Assembly: GCF_003286085.1 (NCBI RefSeq)
Contig: NW_020825288.1
Coordinates: 10,850,001-10,914,000 of the forward strand
Direction of reading: 5' to 3'
Length of the DNA: 64,000 nucleotides
From: Drosophila persimilis
Taxonomy: Eukaryota > Arthropoda > Insecta > Diptera > Drosophilidae
In this document: piece by piece, positions 62,334 to 64,000 of the stretch
Layout: every line of letters starts with the position of its first letter
Position numbering within the stretch: the stretch's first letter is position 1
Translations under genes and position numbers: made by a program
Notes under the pieces: generated by a model
Database searches by the model: none
What the model was told of the DNA's origin: nothing
Seen by the model: the letters and a program-made list of their open reading frames with translations, nothing else

Positions 62334-63493
62334 CGACACTCGGGACAGGCACGGGCACGGGCACGGGCACAGAGAGACGGACACCCACACCTAATGCGTC
62401 TCCAGGCTGTGGCAGCAGCAGATGTTCTCGTTCTGGTTCAGCTTCGACATATTCGCTATTTCTCTATATTCGACACTTTTTTTCATGCCAGAACCAGCAA
62501 CTTTCTGAGGGGAAATTCGAGGCTGCTGGCTGGCCAGTGGTGGGGGGTAGGTCGGGACTTTGAATCCCAGGAAAAGTTTGTTATTTGTTCGCACTAACAT
62601 TCGTCGGCGATTGGATTTCAATTCCTCAATAATTGCTCCAGTTGGAAGCAATAATATTTTCTGGCTGGATAGATATTTTCAGCAACAACACGACAACAAC
62701 GCAAAGACTCCCGACTCGCCGCGACTGGTTTTAATCATCGGAATATATTGCCATTGCCCTAATCAAAATGAAAACATAAAGTATACAAGCCGAGGCGAAG
62801 AAACCAGCTGTTCGCTCAGCCAGCGACAGTGGGTCGAGGGTGGTTGCAAAGTGCTCATAATTTTCGATGCGTTCACTTTTGAATGGGTCGAGTTTCCATA
62901 CAACTGTTGCACTCACTCGCTCTCCCTCGGCCTGTTATTGATGGAACTACAGTGGGAAGACCACTAAAAGGGTACTAAAGGTTCTGTTCTCACTCTTTAT
63001 AAAAATGTATGCAACTAGTCTTCGGAGGAGGTCTACAGAAAGGTATGAAAAAGATCACTCTTCAGATTGAATCCTGAGACAAGCGTACCTGTGCATATAT
63101 AGATGTTCCAAGCTTTGGATTTGCTTATTTCATGAGCTCCTCTGTGTTTTAAATATCTGTCATCAAGAATAGTACAGTAGTAATACTAGTTGACCAAAAC
63201 ATTTGCCGCAGTATTGCGAGCTATACTTTTTGCTCTGAACGATGTCATTGGGCAGCATTAACTGAATATGCGAATGGACCCCATACAATGGTTCTGGTGG
63301 TGGCTCAGTTTTAGGAAGTAGGACTTTCCCAGATGCGCATGAAAATGGGCATAGCCCGAATCAGTACTTTCGGATGAGCGGATTCCCTACTAGATCAAAT
63401 AATTTGTATGGGATATTTCGATATTTCTTGTATAAAATACAAAAGCTATAAGCTATTCGCATCGGTAGTTTGTTAAATGGTACAGTAGAAAAC

Positions 63494-63517
63494 AAAAAAA
63501 AAAAAAAAAAAAAAAAA
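63494..63517. repeat. A24 homopolymer
   Basis: A run of 24 consecutive adenines in noncoding DNA. There are no flanking features of a retroposed gene. Confidence 0.95.
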
Positions 63518-63706
63518 CTACTAACTAAAAATTGTTCTGCTAAAAAAGATGATGTCATAAAGTAACCTTTGTGAAAAGCGTACACTACACTTCCAAAACG
63601 AGCTCTGACATCTTCAGTTATAACCAAATTTCAGTAGGATATACATCTATAAAATTTCTCATCTCATCTATAAAATTTTTTAAAATAAATCATTTTTAAG
63701 GATACA

Positions 63707-64000
63707 ATGGCAAGTCAACAACCAAAAATCAAACACCAGTCAGAGGTGACTAGTAGCTTGAAGGCCGAGGAAAATGTAATTCCTGGTAAGGAATTTACTC
63801 GCTGCAAAATTAACAGAGACTTACCAGACATCCTTCGCTACCCTACTCTACACTTCAGATTTACTAGGGAATTCACTCGATAAAGAGTATATGACGAGTG
63901 GCGAGTACATGCGCAGTCTCCGTGATCGGCTCAGTCAGTGCGTCCAGAGAAACAACCGGGACATCCAGGAGTCGGTGAAGCTACTCAAGGAATTGTCCGA
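63707..64000 (+). CDS. Unidentified gene, 5' end only (cut by the window edge)
   Basis: Exon 1 is 63707-63785 (start context ACAATGG) and exon 2 begins at 63859 and runs off the window. Donor GGTAAG and acceptor ACACTTCAG are good, and the reading frame is open across the join. The visible 73 or so residues start with a polar Gln/Lys-rich segment and continue into a charged helix with heptad-like Leu/Met spacing (YMRSLRDRLSQCV, then IQESVKLLKEL), so a coiled coil is likely. I do not recognise the family. The gene is divergent from DCAF5. Confidence 0.65.

Larger units (their letters stand above)
62231..63706. promoter_or_regulatory. Divergent interval between DCAF5 and the right-edge gene
   Basis: It carries the DCAF5 leader and promoter on the minus side, including a GA-rich tract that could bind GAGA factor, and the start region of the next gene on the plus side. 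About 62950-63690 is unique AT-rich DNA with an A24 run. No coding exon is supportable. Confidence 0.5.

Noticed and set aside
62391..62450. 19-codon frame upstream of DCAF5 on the minus strand
   Set aside because: It might be an upstream ORF, but the DCAF5 leader structure is unknown and such short frames are common by chance.
63494..63517. Poly(A) tail of a retroposed gene
   Set aside because: No gene-like sequence lies upstream on either strand and no target duplication is visible. It is treated as a simple A run.

Overview
This window is nuclear DNA from a fruit fly of the genus Drosophila. The evidence is a set of long spliced genes whose closest recognisable relatives are D. melanogaster genes, typical 57-120 nt introns, fly core-promoter motifs, heavy CAG/CAA-coded glutamine runs and abundant CA/TG microsatellites. 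Species cannot be fixed by eye. The gene content fits Muller element E (chromosome 3R of D. melanogaster). Genes that I recall as lying in two distant D. melanogaster bands (88B and 100A) are joined here, so this is probably not D. melanogaster; the obscura group is a guess.

Layout, left to right. 1-2557 is noncoding, with candidate ciliary-gene promoter sites. 2558-5095 (+) encodes the axonemal dynein assembly factor DNAAF5/HEATR2. About 13 kb of noncoding DNA follows, then the three coding exons of the NK-family homeobox gene NK7.1 (18402-36458, +), whose 4.0 kb and 11.7 kb introns and upstream flank make up roughly half the window and hold most of its repeats. A compact housekeeping block follows: spn-B (XRCC3-like recombinase, -), ATP synthase subunit e (-), Aftiphilin (clathrin/AP-1 adaptor accessory protein, +) and PR-Set7 (histone H4K20 methyltransferase, -). 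After a 1.9 kb divergent promoter region come Acf1 (ISWI partner in ACF/CHRAC, +), a DCAF5-like WD40 protein (-) and, nested in its sixth intron on the opposite strand, a divergent ionotropic receptor that looks like Ir100a (+). The right edge cuts an unidentified gene (63707 onward, +).

The genes do not form a pathway; this is an ordinary animal chromosome neighbourhood. Themes shared by neighbours include chromatin and genome maintenance (spn-B, PR-Set7, Acf1) and CRL4 ubiquitin ligase (PR-Set7 carries a candidate PIP degron; DCAF5 is a CRL4 substrate-receptor family). All exon joins below were checked by hand for splice-site consensus and reading phase, and every full-length model is open from start to stop.

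The most interesting observations are: an in-frame 336-nt candidate cassette exon in Aftiphilin; a small terminal-inverted-repeat element in an Aftiphilin intron with a second copy in an NK7.1 intron and a fragment in an Acf1 intron; 16 noncoding copies of the octamer TACGAGTA (either strand) where about 2 are expected; a candidate X-box and Fox sites upstream of DNAAF5; a perfect 7 x 19 bp tandem array; and a probable ancestral rearrangement junction between PR-Set7 and Acf1. I saw no CRISPR, prokaryotic, viral or otherwise wholly new gene system.
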